DNA from: an uncultured Collinsella sp.
GTDB lineage: Bacteria > Actinomycetota > Coriobacteriia > Coriobacteriales > Coriobacteriaceae
Length of the DNA: 21,337 nucleotides
Direction: 5' to 3'
Assembly (NCBI GenBank): GCA_900551665.1
Contig: URWW01000032.1
Span: 1-21,337 of the forward strand
Shown piece by piece: positions 10,595-19,119 of the stretch. Position 1 is the stretch's first letter; each line of letters starts with the position of its first letter. The notes beneath the pieces were generated by a model, which was not told the origin of the DNA, ran no database searches, and was given only the letters and a program-made list of their open reading frames with translations. Made by a program: the position numbers and the translations under genes.

Positions 10595-10800
10595 TCGATG
10601 TCTGGATGAATCGGTGTGAAAGGTGTTCATCAGGCTGCTTACGCGATGATGAGCAATTGCTCATGCGGATGCGACACGGGGCTTACGTTCGGTACCTAAA
10701 GTACTTCTCTGGATATTGCCGCGGCATGTCGATATCGCCTGGAGAGTCGACGTGCATCGCGTCATGCGCGCGGCGTGCAGAGGGGAGAAGGAGAACCGAT
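10595..10800 (+). promoter_or_regulatory. Upstream region of the giant surface-protein gene, with a perfect palindrome
   Basis: This region of about 200 nt after the nifJ terminator must hold the promoter of the surface-protein gene. It contains the perfect 16-bp palindrome ATGAGCAATTGCTCAT (10649-10664). TTGCTC in its right half (10657-10662) could act as a -35 box, but no convincing -10 sits at the right distance. A smaller foldback, GTACCTAAAGTAC, lies at 10693-10705. The palindrome is a candidate operator; a regulator cannot be named. Confidence 0.4.
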
Positions 10801-13800
10801 ATGCCTCGTAAGCCATTGTTCGAAACGTTCGCGCCGGGGGGGTGCGAGAACAAGGGGGCGGGCCGGATCGCGTCCCGCGTGAAGAGGGGAGCGGCCGGCA
10901 AGGTGCGCCGTGCGGTGAATGCCGTCGTGGCAGCCCTCCTCGCCTTCATCATGGTGTTCTCGCCACTCGCCCCGGCGACCCCCGCCATGGCGGCGGGGCT
11001 GGGCGACCTGTTCGGCCTTCTGTCCCCGCGCAGCGAGAACGTACTTGCGACCCAGGGCAAGAAGGACCTCAGGATCGCGGTCGTTTCCGATACGCATTAC
11101 TACCCGCTGAACTATGTGACCGACTGCGAGGATTACAGGACCTACGTGGGCGGCGACCCCAAGATGCTGGAGGAGTCCGGCTCGATCATCGACGCCGCCT
11201 TCGATATGGTCAAGGCCGATCGCCCCGATTTGCTGCTCATCTCGGGCGACCTCACCAAGGACGGCGAGGTCCAGGGCCTGACCGATATCGCGGCCAAGCT
11301 CGCCGAGGTGGAAAAGGCCGGTACCCAGGTCTATGTCATCAACGGCAACCATGACATCTACAACTCCGATGCCTGCACGTTCGCCGATGGCAAGAAGGAG
11401 CAGGTGGAGAGCGCCAGTCCCGCAAAGTTCCGCGAGATCTTCGCGGCGCATGGCTATGACGGAGCGGAGGGCCAGACCTACTACAAGGACTCCGAGCAGG
11501 CCAAGGAGGCCAAGAAGGAGTACAACCCCGGCCTCTTCAACACCGACGACGACATCCCGGGCTGTCTGTCCTATACCGTGGACCTGGGCAACTACATGAT
11601 CCTGGCGATCGACTCCGGCCAGTACCTGCCGAGCGCGGGCACCGGGCTCGACACCAAGGAGCACATCACCGCCGGCCGTATCGACAAGCACGTGCTCGCC
11701 TGGGCCGAGGAGCAGGTCAAGGCCGCCGACGCCGAGGGCAAGACCATCGTGGGCCTCATGCATCACGGTCTGATCCCGCACTTCAAGGGCGAGGACAACG
11801 TCCTGTCCGAGTACGTGGTGGACAACTGGCGCCATGTCGCCACCACGCTGGCGGACGCGGGCATGCGCTACATCTTCACCGGTCACATGCACGCCAACGA
11901 CGTGGCCGAGTTCACCACGCCCAAGGGCAATCACATCACCGACCTGGAGACCGGATCGCTCTCCGCGTACGGCACGCCGGTGCGCACCGTGAGTATCGAG
12001 AAGGGCGACGCCCTTGAGGGCGGCAAGCGCACCCATGAGACCTTCTCAGTGACGAGCAAGTCCGTCGAGGAGGTCACGCTGCAGTTCGCCAACGGCACCT
12101 CGCAGCAGGTGTCGAGCCTCACCGAGTACGCGAGTGAGAAGCTCTACGGCGAGAAGATGTTCAATAACCTGGCCGGCGGCATGCTGCGACCCATCCTCCA
12201 GGAGATCGGCAGCACCGGCCTGCGCGCATGGCTGCAGCAGAACCTGCCCGACCTGGATATCCATCAAATTGCCCTCGATGCAATCGCGGGCGGCCTGGCC
12301 GGCGGCATCGACATGGACCTGGGAACCATCGGCCGCGTGCACGTGGATTACCGCAACAACGCCATCAACCTCACGCCCAGCGGCATCGCCGGCATCGTGG
12401 GCGCGGCCTCCGTGTCCGACCAGCAGATCGTCTCGATCATCGACGACCTGCTCGACCAGGTCGAGGCCAAGTACATCGACAAGCCCGATTACCTGCTGGG
12501 CGAGGTCGATAAGATCGTGACCCAGGTCTCCGAGTACGGCGTGGCGAGTCTGGACGACGGGCAGAAGTCCCTATACGATCTGGTGTTTGTCCTGCTGACC
12601 GGCCACTACGCCGGTCACGAGGACGCACCCGCCTGGACTGAGACCGCGCTCGAGGGCATCCGATCCGGCGCGCTCATCCAGAACCTCATCAACACGCTCG
12701 TCGACAGCGTCACCGCCGAGGGCGGGCTCATCGACACGCTGCTGGGATCGCTCAACATCAACGTTGGCTTGGCCTTCAGCGGCACGTGGAAGACGGTCAT
12801 CAACAACGCGACCGACAACGGCAACCTCAAGAGCGTCCTGGGCCTCGCCGGCCTGGACAACGCCGGCGTCAAGGGGCTCATCAACGGGTTGATCGGCGAG
12901 TACATGAGCCCGAGCTTCCTCACCGGCATGGGCGGCATCGTGGGCGATATCTGCGACAGCATGTTGCACGATACCGACGGCGGCGACAACACCGCCATCG
13001 ACGGCAGCGCACCCGTGAACGACGACAGGCTCAACGACGCCCAGTCGCCCTTCACCGTCAGCTTTGACGGCCAGCTCAAGCCGCAGCAGCCGAGTGCCGA
13101 GAACGGCCTGCTGCCCACGCAGGTGACCATGACGCTGGGCAAGGACCCGCAGACCGACCGCTCCGTGCGCTGGTTCACCGGCACCCAGGTCTCCAACGGC
13201 ACGGTCCAAGTGTCCGCCACCAGGGACTTCGAGAATGCCAAGACGTACAAGGCGACCTCCGAGCAGGTGGTGAAGCCTCGTACCCAGTTGAATCTCGGTC
13301 TGGTGACCTCCTACGGAACCCAGCCGGCCATGAAGCATTCCGCCGAGATCGCCGGACTTCGCGAGAACGCGAGCTACTACTACCGTGTGGGCAGCGAGGA
13401 CCTCGATATCTGGAGTGAACCCATCCGCTTTGCGACCGGCGCCGCGGGCGATGACGAGGACACCTTCACGTTCCTGAACCTCAACGACTCCCAGGGCATG
13501 GTCAAGGCCGACTACGCAACGTACCTGAACACGCTGGGCAAGGCCAACGAGATGTTCCCCGGTGCTTCTTTCGTGCTGCACGCCGGTGACTTCGTGGACG
13601 ATGGCGCCAACGAGGACTACTGGACCTGGGCGCTCGACGACCCCGCCAACATCGCGCAGGGTCTGGCCATGATGCCCGCCGCCGGCAACCACGAGGCGAG
13701 GAGCAACGTGCCCGGCATCACCGACGCCAACCCCATCGCCTCGCACTTCAACCTGTCCGGTGTGGACATGCCTGAGCAGGATCAGGCGAGCGGCGTCTAC

Positions 13801-16800
13801 TACTCCTTCACCTACAAGAACGCCACCGTGGTGGTCCTCAACAGCAACGATCTTGAGGGCAACGCGCTGAGCCAGAAGCAGTACGCCTGGGCGAACGAGG
13901 TGCTCTCCGGCGCCGACACCACCTGGAAGATCGTGCTGCTCCATAAGTCGGCCTACTCCAATGGCCCGCACCACGACGACGCCGACGTGCTGGCCATCCG
14001 CCGCCAGCTCGACCAGCTCGCCGCGGACAACAAGGTCGACCTGGTCCTCTCCGGCCACGACCACGTGTACAACCGCACGGTGCCGCTGTCGCGTGGCTCC
14101 GAGCAGGAGGTCGAGAGCAAGACCGAGTCCTACCAGGGCCGCAACTACGAGGTGCAGCAGGCTCCCAACGGCACCACCTTTGTGATCGCCGGCACCGCGG
14201 GCGTGAAGAACTACGAGCAGTCCGTGGCGCCCGAGGCCCACAGCGCCGTGAGCCTCGACCTGGACGTGCCCGTGTTCGCCGGTTTCAAGATCGACGGCGA
14301 TCGCCTGTACTATGACGCCTACAAGGTCGAGGGCGGTGCGCCCGTGCGCGTCGATAACTTTGCCATCTCCAAGGACGTGGCCGAGCAGCAGGCGTGGGAG
14401 AAGGTCGTCGACCTGATCGCCGCGCTGCCCGAGCAGTCCAAGGTGGCCCTGTCCGACGAGGATGCCATCGTGGCCGCGCGCGGGGCGTACGACCGGCTGT
14501 CCGAGGAGGACCGCGCGCTCGTGTCCAACGTCGAGCGCCTGACGGCCGCCGAGAAGACGCTCGCCGCGCTCAAGGATGTCGCCGGCAAGGAGACCCGTAC
14601 CGTTACGAGCTATAAGGATCTCAAGGCTGCCGTGGCCGACCCGAACGTGGGCAAGGTTGTGGTGAACGGCCATATCGAGGGCAAGGACACGGTCTTCTCA
14701 CCCGACCGCGATGTGGATATTGCCCACGACGTGGTGGTTGAGGGCAGCGGTGAAATCAGCTTTGTCCAGCTGCATGTCAAGAACGGTGCGACGTTGGTGC
14801 TCGGCGGCAGTCTTGTGATCAATGACGTTCGAACCGCAGGCTCGCTCTTCCCATCTCTCGACCCGGTCGAGGTCCAGGGCGGCGGCACGCTCATCATGCG
14901 CGACGCCGCGAACCTTCGCACCGAGTACGGCACCGGTGACGGCAACGTGGGCAGCTGCGTGAGGCTCACCGGCGAGGGGGCATCTGCGATTCTCGGTAGC
15001 AGGGGGTCATTCTCCGCCGCCACCTCCGCCGTATACTCACCTGCTGAGAACACCTCGATCGTGGTGGAGAACGGCACCTATACCGCCAAGAACAACGACC
15101 ATTTCGCCATCGATACGCGCGGTTCGCTTACCATCGCGGGCGGAACTGTGAGCAACGTCTGGGTGGGTCCGAAAGGCTCCTTCCGCATGACGGGCGGCAC
15201 CCTGGAGCATCAGGGCGGCAGCGAGAATGCCAAGCCGTCTCTCGCCCTCGAGTGCGCGGACTCGTATCTGACCGCCGGCGCCATCGTCCCGTTCAACGGT
15301 GCGGCGGTTGAGCTGCGCGGTGCATCCAAGCTGCACGTCCTCGCCAAGAAGGCGGGGGATGTGAAGATCGGCGACGTCAGCCCGTATATGGGCAGCATCT
15401 CCACGAGCAATTACCGCGACGTGGTGGTGGGCTACACCGAGGTCAACGGCTGGAGCGATGTCGACGGCATCTACCGTGCCGAGGGCGCTGGCAACACCTC
15501 GTCCGTCGACCGCATCGCCGAGTTGGCAAAGACCGCCGGCAAGGTGGGCACCACTCACGAGAGCGGATACATGAAGGCCGCGCTCCCCAACGGCACCAAC
15601 CCCGTTTTTGGTCGCTACATGCTGCACGGCGAGGGTAAGAACGGCGGCGCCATGGGGCTTACGGGCTCCGGTTCCGCCGTGGTGTACGGCCCGGTGCGCG
15701 TGATCGAGAACAATCCGGTCACCGCAGTCGAGATCGCGGCTGAGAAGGTACGCGTGGCCGACCTGGGCACGCGCGAATCCGCCGATGTCCAGCTGACGGC
15801 GAGCGTGAAGCCCGAGAACGCGTTCGACAACGCCATCACCTGGGAGACCTCGAACAAGGATGCTTCCAAGGTCGCCCCGTATGGCCTGGTGACCATGACC
15901 AAGCCCGGCGCCACCACGGTGACCGCAAAGGTTGCCTCCAACAACGACCTGACCGACTCCGCCATCGTGTTGGGCGTGAAGCCCGCAATCGAGGGCCCGG
16001 ATGCGATTGAGCAGGGCGACGAGTTGAACGCGGCATTCAAGGCTAAGGACGGCATGGGCAAGCTCGACGAGCAGTACCAGGGTCTGGTCAAGTTCACCTG
16101 GAGCACGAGCAACGAGGAGATCGCGGTCGTCAACCCCGAGACGGGCGAGTTGACCGAGGTCAAGCAGGTCGGCAACGTGGACGTCATCGCCGCGCTGTGG
16201 GTCAAGAGCGCGGGTAAGGATTCGGGCGACTGGGCGCAGACCGGCATCGCCGCCCGCAAGACCGTCGTGATCAAGGGCGAGCCCACGGCCCCGACCGTCG
16301 ACGCGGTGAACGCACTGCTCGACGTCAAGGTGTCCGACACCATGAAGGTGGGTGAGGGCGCCGCGCATGAGACCAAGACCTTTGAGAGCCTGGTCGAGAA
16401 CACCGAGGGCGCGAACGACTCCTACGAGATCGGCGCGGTCTACGATGCCAAGGCCAGAACGACCGGCTTGGCCGCGATCGCCGAGTTCTTCGGCATGGCT
16501 GAGCCCGCGCACGTGTGGTGTGCCGATGTGACCGTGAAGGCCGCCCCCTACGTCGCTGCGTTCGACAAGGACGCCAAACTTGGCGAGGGCGTTCACAAGC
16601 TGGCCAAGGACCAGGCCGACTCCGCCAAGATCGCCTTCGAGTGGAACGACGAGACGGGCGCCTGGAAGCTCGCCGAGGGCAGCGAGAGTCCGATCGAGTT
16701 CAAGGTCACCTGTGCCAAGACCGTGACGTTCGATGCGAACGGCGGTAAGCTCGCCGACGAGGCCCAGAAGACCCGCAGCGTCGGGTTCGGTGAGAAACTG

Positions 16801-18741
16801 GGCGAGATGCCCGAGGCAACTCGCGAAGACCATGAGTTCCTCGGTTGGTTCGATGCGGCTGAACACGGTATGGAGGTCAATGCGGAGACCACGGTCGACT
16901 TTACCGAGGCCAAGACCTACTACGCCCAGTGGAGGCAGCTCGATCACGTCACCGTCACCTTCGACCCGAACGGCGGTGCGTTCGCCGAGGGCGACACCCC
17001 CAAGCGCGTTCACGTCGCCAAGGACGGCAAGGTGACCGAACAGGTCGAGGCCCCCACCTTCGAGGGCAGGACCTTCCTCGGCTGGACCGGTGCGAAGGGC
17101 GACCGCAGGGGACTCGTCGACCTGAACGACAAGACGTTCGGTGAGGACACTGTGCTCTACGCCTTGTGGGAGACCGAGGTCACGTCCGTCACCTCCACCG
17201 TCACCTTCAACCCGAATGGCGGCAAGCTGCCCGAGGGCGCGCCTGAGAGCCAGCAGATAGCATTTGGCGGCACCATCGCGGTATTGCCCGAACCCACGCG
17301 CATCGGCTACGAATTCCTCGGCTGGTTCGACGCCGACCGGAAGTTCGAGGCCGGCGCGACCGGAGTTACCGGGCCCATCGATCTGACCGCTCGTTGGACG
17401 CCGATCATGGTGAGCGTCTCCTTCGATGCCCAAGGCGGTACGTTCGCCGCTGACGGCGCGGCGGAGCGCCAGGTGGCCTATGGCTCAATGCTCGGCGAGC
17501 TGCCCGAGGTCAGTCGTGAGAACTTCGAGTTCCTCGGCTGGTTCGACGCCGAGGCCGGCGGCAACAAGGTCACCGCAAACACTGTGGTGGACTTCGCCGA
17601 GGCCAAGACCTATTACGCTCAGTGGGAGGCCAAGCCCGCGCCCGACATGAGCATCGCCGTCACGTTCAACGCCGGTGAGGGCCACTTTGGCGAGGATGGG
17701 GCCGCGCACACCGCGCAGCGCGCATTTACCAAGCCTGCGACCCTGCACACCTCCGATGTGCCCGCGGTCTTCCGAGACGGCTACACGCTGGAGGGCTGGT
17801 ACGCATCCAAGGGCTTTGAGGAGGGCACTCGCGTGGTGTTCGCCGACGAATTCGGCGATCAGGATACCGGCGGCGCGAATGTGACGGTTCTCAACGGGGA
17901 CATCGAGCTGCACGCGCGCTGGCTGCTCAATAGTTGGGAGATGGTTGATGCCCCCACGGCGGAGAGGCCGAGTTCGGGACCGTTCGATGGCAGACCGCAC
18001 GGTGTCGATCTGGTCTTCGACGAACGGTTCCCCGAGTCCGAGCGTGCGAAGGTGACCGTCGAGTACCGCGCCTCCGTCTCGGTGCGCGCCTTTTCCGATG
18101 CGGACGGCTGGACCGCCGAGGCGCCGATTGCGGCGGGCGTCTACGACATCCGCATCGGCTACGCCGGAACCGATGAGTACGCGGGCTTCGAGATCGTGCA
18201 TCTCCGCGCGCTCGAGATCGAGAAGGCCGTGCTCGCCGGCGAGCCCAAGCCCGAGAGCACCGAGGTCAAGCGCGGCACAAAGCTCGCCGACATCAAGCTC
18301 GGCGGCACCGCCGCCATGGCCGATGGGCAACCGGTGAAGGGCGCATGGTCCTGGGTCGACGCTCAGGGGGCGGTCGAGGAGGATGGCGAGTTCATCGCGG
18401 TCTTCGTGCCTGAGGACCTGGATGACATCGAGCCCCTGTATGTGAAGGTCGCGCTGGCGGTCAAGGCCGATTCGAAGCCCCCGGTCGATCCGGGCAATCC
18501 GAACCCGCCGGCCGACCCCGGCCAGGGCGGCAACGAACCCGATAACTGCCCTGACAGCCCAGCCGGCTCCAACCGGCCTCAGGGAGACGTGGCTGCCAGC
18601 CAGACGGGCGACCGGATCGTTCAGACGGACGACGCCTTTTCCCCGGTCACGGTCATCGTCATCGTGGGCGCCGGTGCGGCGCTCGTGGGCGCGGGCATCT
18701 GCCTGTCCCGCCGTAACAAGCCGGGTGACGACTTCCGGTAG
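10801..18741 (+). CDS. Giant sortase-type surface protein with two calcineurin-like phosphoesterase domains
   Basis: The 2646-residue protein has a long signal peptide (cleavage likely after AMAA, residue 65). Phosphoesterase 1 has a full metal site: Asp97/His99, Asp150, Asn183/His184, His321, and His362/His364 in GHMH. A helical spacer (about 380-740) follows. Then comes an FN3-like domain of purple-acid-phosphatase type (about 747-880) and phosphoesterase 2: Asp896, Asp930, Asn963/His964, His1048, His1086/His1088 in GHDH. Next are a helical segment (about 1194-1264), a beta-helix-like region (about 1267-1557), two Big-type Ig domains (about 1639-1827) and five InlB B repeats (about 1973-2375). 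Two MBG-like domains, a Pro-rich stretch, ASQTG (2599-2603), a membrane helix and a basic tail end it. The start has AAGGAG at 10788-10793. It is flanked by terminators, hence monocistronic. The substrate is unknown; extracellular phosphate or nucleotide hydrolysis is plausible. Confidence 0.93.
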   Translation: MPRKPLFETFAPGGCENKGAGRIASRVKRGAAGKVRRAVNAVVAALLAFIMVFSPLAPATPAMAAGLGDLFGLLSPRSENVLATQGKKDLRIAVVSDTHYYPLNYVTDCEDYRTYVGGDPKMLEESGSIIDAAFDMVKADRPDLLLISGDLTKDGEVQGLTDIAAKLAEVEKAGTQVYVINGNHDIYNSDACTFADGKKEQVESASPAKFREIFAAHGYDGAEGQTYYKDSEQAKEAKKEYNPGLFNTDDDIPGCLSYTVDLGNYMILAIDSGQYLPSAGTGLDTKEHITAGRIDKHVLAWAEEQVKAADAEGKTIVGLMHHGLIPHFKGEDNVLSEYVVDNWRHVATTLADAGMRYIFTGHMHANDVAEFTTPKGNHITDLETGSLSAYGTPVRTVSIEKGDALEGGKRTHETFSVTSKSVEEVTLQFANGTSQQVSSLTEYASEKLYGEKMFNNLAGGMLRPILQEIGSTGLRAWLQQNLPDLDIHQIALDAIAGGLAGGIDMDLGTIGRVHVDYRNNAINLTPSGIAGIVGAASVSDQQIVSIIDDLLDQVEAKYIDKPDYLLGEVDKIVTQVSEYGVASLDDGQKSLYDLVFVLLTGHYAGHEDAPAWTETALEGIRSGALIQNLINTLVDSVTAEGGLIDTLLGSLNINVGLAFSGTWKTVINNATDNGNLKSVLGLAGLDNAGVKGLINGLIGEYMSPSFLTGMGGIVGDICDSMLHDTDGGDNTAIDGSAPVNDDRLNDAQSPFTVSFDGQLKPQQPSAENGLLPTQVTMTLGKDPQTDRSVRWFTGTQVSNGTVQVSATRDFENAKTYKATSEQVVKPRTQLNLGLVTSYGTQPAMKHSAEIAGLRENASYYYRVGSEDLDIWSEPIRFATGAAGDDEDTFTFLNLNDSQGMVKADYATYLNTLGKANEMFPGASFVLHAGDFVDDGANEDYWTWALDDPANIAQGLAMMPAAGNHEARSNVPGITDANPIASHFNLSGVDMPEQDQASGVYYSFTYKNATVVVLNSNDLEGNALSQKQYAWANEVLSGADTTWKIVLLHKSAYSNGPHHDDADVLAIRRQLDQLAADNKVDLVLSGHDHVYNRTVPLSRGSEQEVESKTESYQGRNYEVQQAPNGTTFVIAGTAGVKNYEQSVAPEAHSAVSLDLDVPVFAGFKIDGDRLYYDAYKVEGGAPVRVDNFAISKDVAEQQAWEKVVDLIAALPEQSKVALSDEDAIVAARGAYDRLSEEDRALVSNVERLTAAEKTLAALKDVAGKETRTVTSYKDLKAAVADPNVGKVVVNGHIEGKDTVFSPDRDVDIAHDVVVEGSGEISFVQLHVKNGATLVLGGSLVINDVRTAGSLFPSLDPVEVQGGGTLIMRDAANLRTEYGTGDGNVGSCVRLTGEGASAILGSRGSFSAATSAVYSPAENTSIVVENGTYTAKNNDHFAIDTRGSLTIAGGTVSNVWVGPKGSFRMTGGTLEHQGGSENAKPSLALECADSYLTAGAIVPFNGAAVELRGASKLHVLAKKAGDVKIGDVSPYMGSISTSNYRDVVVGYTEVNGWSDVDGIYRAEGAGNTSSVDRIAELAKTAGKVGTTHESGYMKAALPNGTNPVFGRYMLHGEGKNGGAMGLTGSGSAVVYGPVRVIENNPVTAVEIAAEKVRVADLGTRESADVQLTASVKPENAFDNAITWETSNKDASKVAPYGLVTMTKPGATTVTAKVASNNDLTDSAIVLGVKPAIEGPDAIEQGDELNAAFKAKDGMGKLDEQYQGLVKFTWSTSNEEIAVVNPETGELTEVKQVGNVDVIAALWVKSAGKDSGDWAQTGIAARKTVVIKGEPTAPTVDAVNALLDVKVSDTMKVGEGAAHETKTFESLVENTEGANDSYEIGAVYDAKARTTGLAAIAEFFGMAEPAHVWCADVTVKAAPYVAAFDKDAKLGEGVHKLAKDQADSAKIAFEWNDETGAWKLAEGSESPIEFKVTCAKTVTFDANGGKLADEAQKTRSVGFGEKLGEMPEATREDHEFLGWFDAAEHGMEVNAETTVDFTEAKTYYAQWRQLDHVTVTFDPNGGAFAEGDTPKRVHVAKDGKVTEQVEAPTFEGRTFLGWTGAKGDRRGLVDLNDKTFGEDTVLYALWETEVTSVTSTVTFNPNGGKLPEGAPESQQIAFGGTIAVLPEPTRIGYEFLGWFDADRKFEAGATGVTGPIDLTARWTPIMVSVSFDAQGGTFAADGAAERQVAYGSMLGELPEVSRENFEFLGWFDAEAGGNKVTANTVVDFAEAKTYYAQWEAKPAPDMSIAVTFNAGEGHFGEDGAAHTAQRAFTKPATLHTSDVPAVFRDGYTLEGWYASKGFEEGTRVVFADEFGDQDTGGANVTVLNGDIELHARWLLNSWEMVDAPTAERPSSGPFDGRPHGVDLVFDERFPESERAKVTVEYRASVSVRAFSDADGWTAEAPIAAGVYDIRIGYAGTDEYAGFEIVHLRALEIEKAVLAGEPKPESTEVKRGTKLADIKLGGTAAMADGQPVKGAWSWVDAQGAVEEDGEFIAVFVPEDLDDIEPLYVKVALAVKADSKPPVDPGNPNPPADPGQGGNEPDNCPDSPAGSNRPQGDVAASQTGDRIVQTDDAFSPVTVIVIVGAGAALVGAGICLSRRNKPGDDFR
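16717..17925 (+). repeat. Five Listeria-Bacteroides (InlB B-type) repeats inside the surface-protein gene
   Basis: Five consecutive units of about 66-90 residues each begin with a VTF(D/N)xNGG-like strand, carry (F/Y)xFLGWFDA or a variant in the middle, and end in a YAQW or ARW strand. Approximate spans are 16717-16932, 16945-17169, 17200-17400, 17410-17625 and 17650-17925. Units 1 and 4 are closest: the codons for VDF(T/A)EAKTYYAQW (16894-16932 and 17587-17625) match at 34 of 39 bases, with four of the five changes silent. This points to duplication or recombination within the gene. Such repeats are stalk or adhesion modules in surface proteins. Confidence 0.88.
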
Positions 18742-18770
18742 CCGCCCATTCGGACACCCTCCGAACCCCT

Positions 18771-18803
18771 GGCGCCGTCTGCATGTTCGCGGGCGGCGCT
18801 TTT
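18771..18803 (+). terminator. Intrinsic terminator of the surface-protein gene
   Basis: GCGCCGTCTGC (18772-18782), the loop ATGTTC and GCGGGCGGCGC (18789-18799) form an 11-bp stem with two G-T wobbles. TTTT follows at 18800-18803. It lies about 30 nt after the stop codon. Confidence 0.88.
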
Positions 18804-19119
18804 GCGCGCGCCGTATGCCCCGGTCTCACTCCATCGCAATAAAAGGGGCGCATAATCGTGGTAAATCTTGTATAGGTATGCATAGACAAGCTAAATAAGC
18901 AGGAAGGGTATACAGTTTGTCGGCTGCTCGAAAGTGTTTGCACAATGTGGTCAAACTATGCCTATATCCTTGGGATATAACGTTTATCGCCAATAATCGT
19001 CCGTTCACCAAGACAGTCGAAATCATTGTTAACCGACTGTGCTTAGGAGGGTATATTGCATAAAGTACGTCAGCTGGTGAATATTTGCTACCAGCAAAAC
19101 GAGAAGAAAAGAGGCAGCT
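18804..19119 (+). promoter_or_regulatory. AT-rich, dyad-rich control region upstream of arcC
   Basis: This stretch is clearly less GC-rich than its surroundings and has no convincing gene. A likely promoter is TTGTAT (18868-18873) with TAAATA (18892-18897) at 18-nt spacing. An imperfect 24-bp dyad (18867-18890; ends CTTGT and ACAAG, 9 of 12 pairs matching) fills the spacer. A perfect dyad TATATCC-TTG-GGATATA lies at 18963-18979. A 7-bp inverted repeat ACAGTCG/CGACTGT occurs at 19013-19019 and 19034-19040. GCTGGT/ACCAGC (19073-19078 and 19090-19095) could form a hairpin just before the arcC ribosome site. TATAGGTAT (18871-18879) recurs inverted as ATGCCTATA (18958-18966). A strong AGGAGG at 19045-19050 precedes no clear gene. 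The layout suggests multi-input regulation of arcC with a leader of about 200 nt. Confidence 0.55.

Noticed and set aside
10606..10800. Longer N-terminus for the surface protein from 10606
   Set aside because: It would put about 65 extra residues before the signal peptide and include the palindrome; AAGGAG directly precedes 10801.
12571..17433. Long minus-strand open frames (12571-14673 and 15037-17433) inside the surface-protein gene
   Set aside because: Same antisense effect; no motifs, while the plus strand has intact domains throughout.
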